A program made the position numbers and the translations under genes. Positions 6,149-6,498 of a stretch of DNA of 6,498 nt are shown piece by piece (the first letter of the stretch is position 1; the number at the start of each line of letters is the position of its first letter). The notes beneath the pieces are model-generated. The model searched no databases and was not told where the DNA came from. It was given only the letters and a program-made list of their open reading frames with translations. The DNA is from JAKORR01 sp964608495. Its GTDB lineage: Bacteria; Armatimonadota; Zipacnadia; Zipacnadales; FEN-943. The stretch lies in the NCBI GenBank assembly GCA_964608495.1, contig CAZSOQ010000277.1, positions 1-6,498 of the forward strand, written 5' to 3'.

Positions 6149-6159
6149 TTGGCGCTCCG
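6149..6159 (-). repeat. Third copy of the TTGGC-N2-TCCG motif
   Basis: TTGGCGCTCCG on the plus strand differs at a single base from the copy at 5960-5970 and has the same orientation. It lies 158 bp from the second copy. Confidence 0.35.
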
Positions 6160-6244
6160 TCATGTGTGGCTTGGGTGGTGCAGTGGGTCCCGCCAGCGAG
6201 GGCAGGCGCGGGTGTGCGGCCGGCCCCCGTACCTTCCCTCCACA

Positions 6245-6262
6245 GGCCTTCCGCGGGGGGCC
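6245..6262 (+). other. Hairpin in the pckG upstream region
   Basis: GGCC-TT-CC (6245-6252) pairs with GG-GG-GGCC (6255-6262) over eight pairs, two of them U-G if transcribed on the plus strand, with a minimal loop. The wobble pairs exist only in a plus-strand transcript, which slightly favours that direction. Confidence 0.3.
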
Positions 6263-6288
6263 GGTAAAGCTCCTCCGCTTCTCGCCCT

Positions 6289-6313
6289 GTGCACCGATTG
6301 GCGGATCGTGCGC
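6289..6313. other. Bulged hairpin overlapping a degenerate motif copy
   Basis: GTGCAC (6289-6294) pairs with GTGCGC (6308-6313), one pair being G-U. After a bulged C6295, GAT (6296-6298) pairs with ATC (6305-6307), leaving the loop TGGCGG. That is nine pairs with one bulge. The loop and 3' arm contain TTGGCGGATCG (6298-6308), a degenerate fourth copy of the TTGGC-N2-TCCG motif with two differences from the copy at 5960-5970. Confidence 0.35.
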
Positions 6314-6389
6314 CTACTGGTTGTCTGGCGTTCACTTCGGGTAAGCCCCTTCGCGCGCCGCCCGGCCTCTCCCAGCGTCGTCGCATCGT

Positions 6390-6407
6390 CCTGAGTTAGA
6401 ACTCGGG
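6390..6407. other. Hairpin CCTGAGTT/AACTCGGG
   Basis: Arms at 6390-6397 and 6400-6407 are complementary over eight positions with one T-G pair, around a central AG (in RNA probably a UAGA loop with seven pairs). It lies in a locally AT-richer spot. No T-tract follows on the plus strand and none is adjacent on the minus strand, so a terminator is not claimed. Confidence 0.3.
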
Positions 6408-6487
6408 AGTGTAGCAGACGCACCGCTCTTCCGCAAGGCCTTACTCCGGACCCCCTCTGCTGTACGGCCGAGGCGGCGCGCGCGTCT

Positions 6488-6493
6488 GGAGGA
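6488..6493 (+). promoter_or_regulatory. Possible Shine-Dalgarno of a gene starting just beyond the window
   Basis: GGAGGA ends five bases before the window edge, so a start codon at normal spacing would fall just outside. If so, a plus-strand gene is divergent from pckG and shares the 564-base upstream region. It cannot be confirmed inside the window. Confidence 0.3.
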
Positions 6494-6498
6494 TACGG

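Larger units (their letters stand above)
5935..6498. other. Gene-free upstream region of pckG (564 bases)
   Basis: No frame on either strand here shows a recognisable protein, a ribosome site joined to a start, or the codon bias of the neighbouring genes, so I read it as intergenic. It holds the pckG Shine-Dalgarno (5947-5953), the repeated TTGGC-N2-TCCG motif, several hairpins (6245-6262, 6289-6313, 6390-6407) and a terminal GGAGGA that may belong to a divergent plus-strand gene. No tRNA, convincing sigma-70 promoter or known riboswitch core was recognised. Its length exceeds the other gaps in the window (28-187 bases), which suits a regulatory region or an unrecognised RNA. Confidence 0.5.

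Noticed and set aside
5978..6163. Small minus-strand open frame (61 codons) just upstream of pckG, considered as a leader peptide or small protein
   Set aside because: There is no Shine-Dalgarno before its ATG, it has low-complexity Arg/Ser/Ala composition, and the candidate operator motif lies within it.
4825..6267. Long open frame on the plus strand opposite pckG (480 codons) running into the upstream region
   Set aside because: Its composition is a shadow of the pckG codons and there is no family motif. The part beyond 5934 shows no independent coding sign.

Overview
This window comes from a GC-rich bacterial genome (roughly two-thirds G+C by eye, with G or C at almost every third codon position in the real genes). 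Four complete genes and one 3' gene fragment can be supported. The combination of an SGSH-like sulfatase, a secreted CBM9-like protein, a GTP-type PEP carboxykinase and a sigma-54 activator would fit a polysaccharide-degrading heterotroph, for example of the Planctomycetota/PVC or Armatimonadota kind. That placement is inference: no phylogenetic marker is present. Genes begin with clear Shine-Dalgarno sequences (AAGGAG or AGGAGG).

Layout. 2-133 (+): the last 43 codons of an unrecognised protein. 134-307: an intergenic stretch with alternating, mutually exclusive CAGGC/GCCTG inverted repeats. 308-1660 (+): a cysteine-type sulfatase resembling heparan N-sulfatase (SGSH), with no signal peptide. 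1661-1816: a gap with a strong GNRA-capped hairpin. 1817-2749 (+): a secreted CBM9-like carbohydrate-binding protein. 2778-3971 (-): a sigma-54-type (NtrC-family) response regulator that stops before any DNA-binding domain. 3972-4158: its structured leader. 4159-5934 (-): GTP-dependent PEP carboxykinase. 5935-6498: a 564-base gene-free region upstream of pckG, ending in a Shine-Dalgarno-like GGAGGA that may serve a plus-strand gene just outside the window.

How the parts may work together. The two plus-strand genes look like a small unit for a sulfated polysaccharide or its breakdown products: one protein is exported and probably binds glycan, while the other removes sulfate, apparently in the cytoplasm. 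The two minus-strand genes pair a gluconeogenic enzyme with a signalling regulator. A functional link between the two pairs is not shown; they are convergent and separated by only 28 bases.

Most worth checking: the regulator without a helix-turn-helix (with GAFTSA in place of GAFTGA), the signal-less SGSH-like sulfatase, and a repeated motif TTGGC-N2-TCCG (three exact copies and one degenerate) in the pckG upstream region, two copies of which are exactly 31 bp apart. No mobile element, CRISPR array, tRNA or rRNA was recognised.
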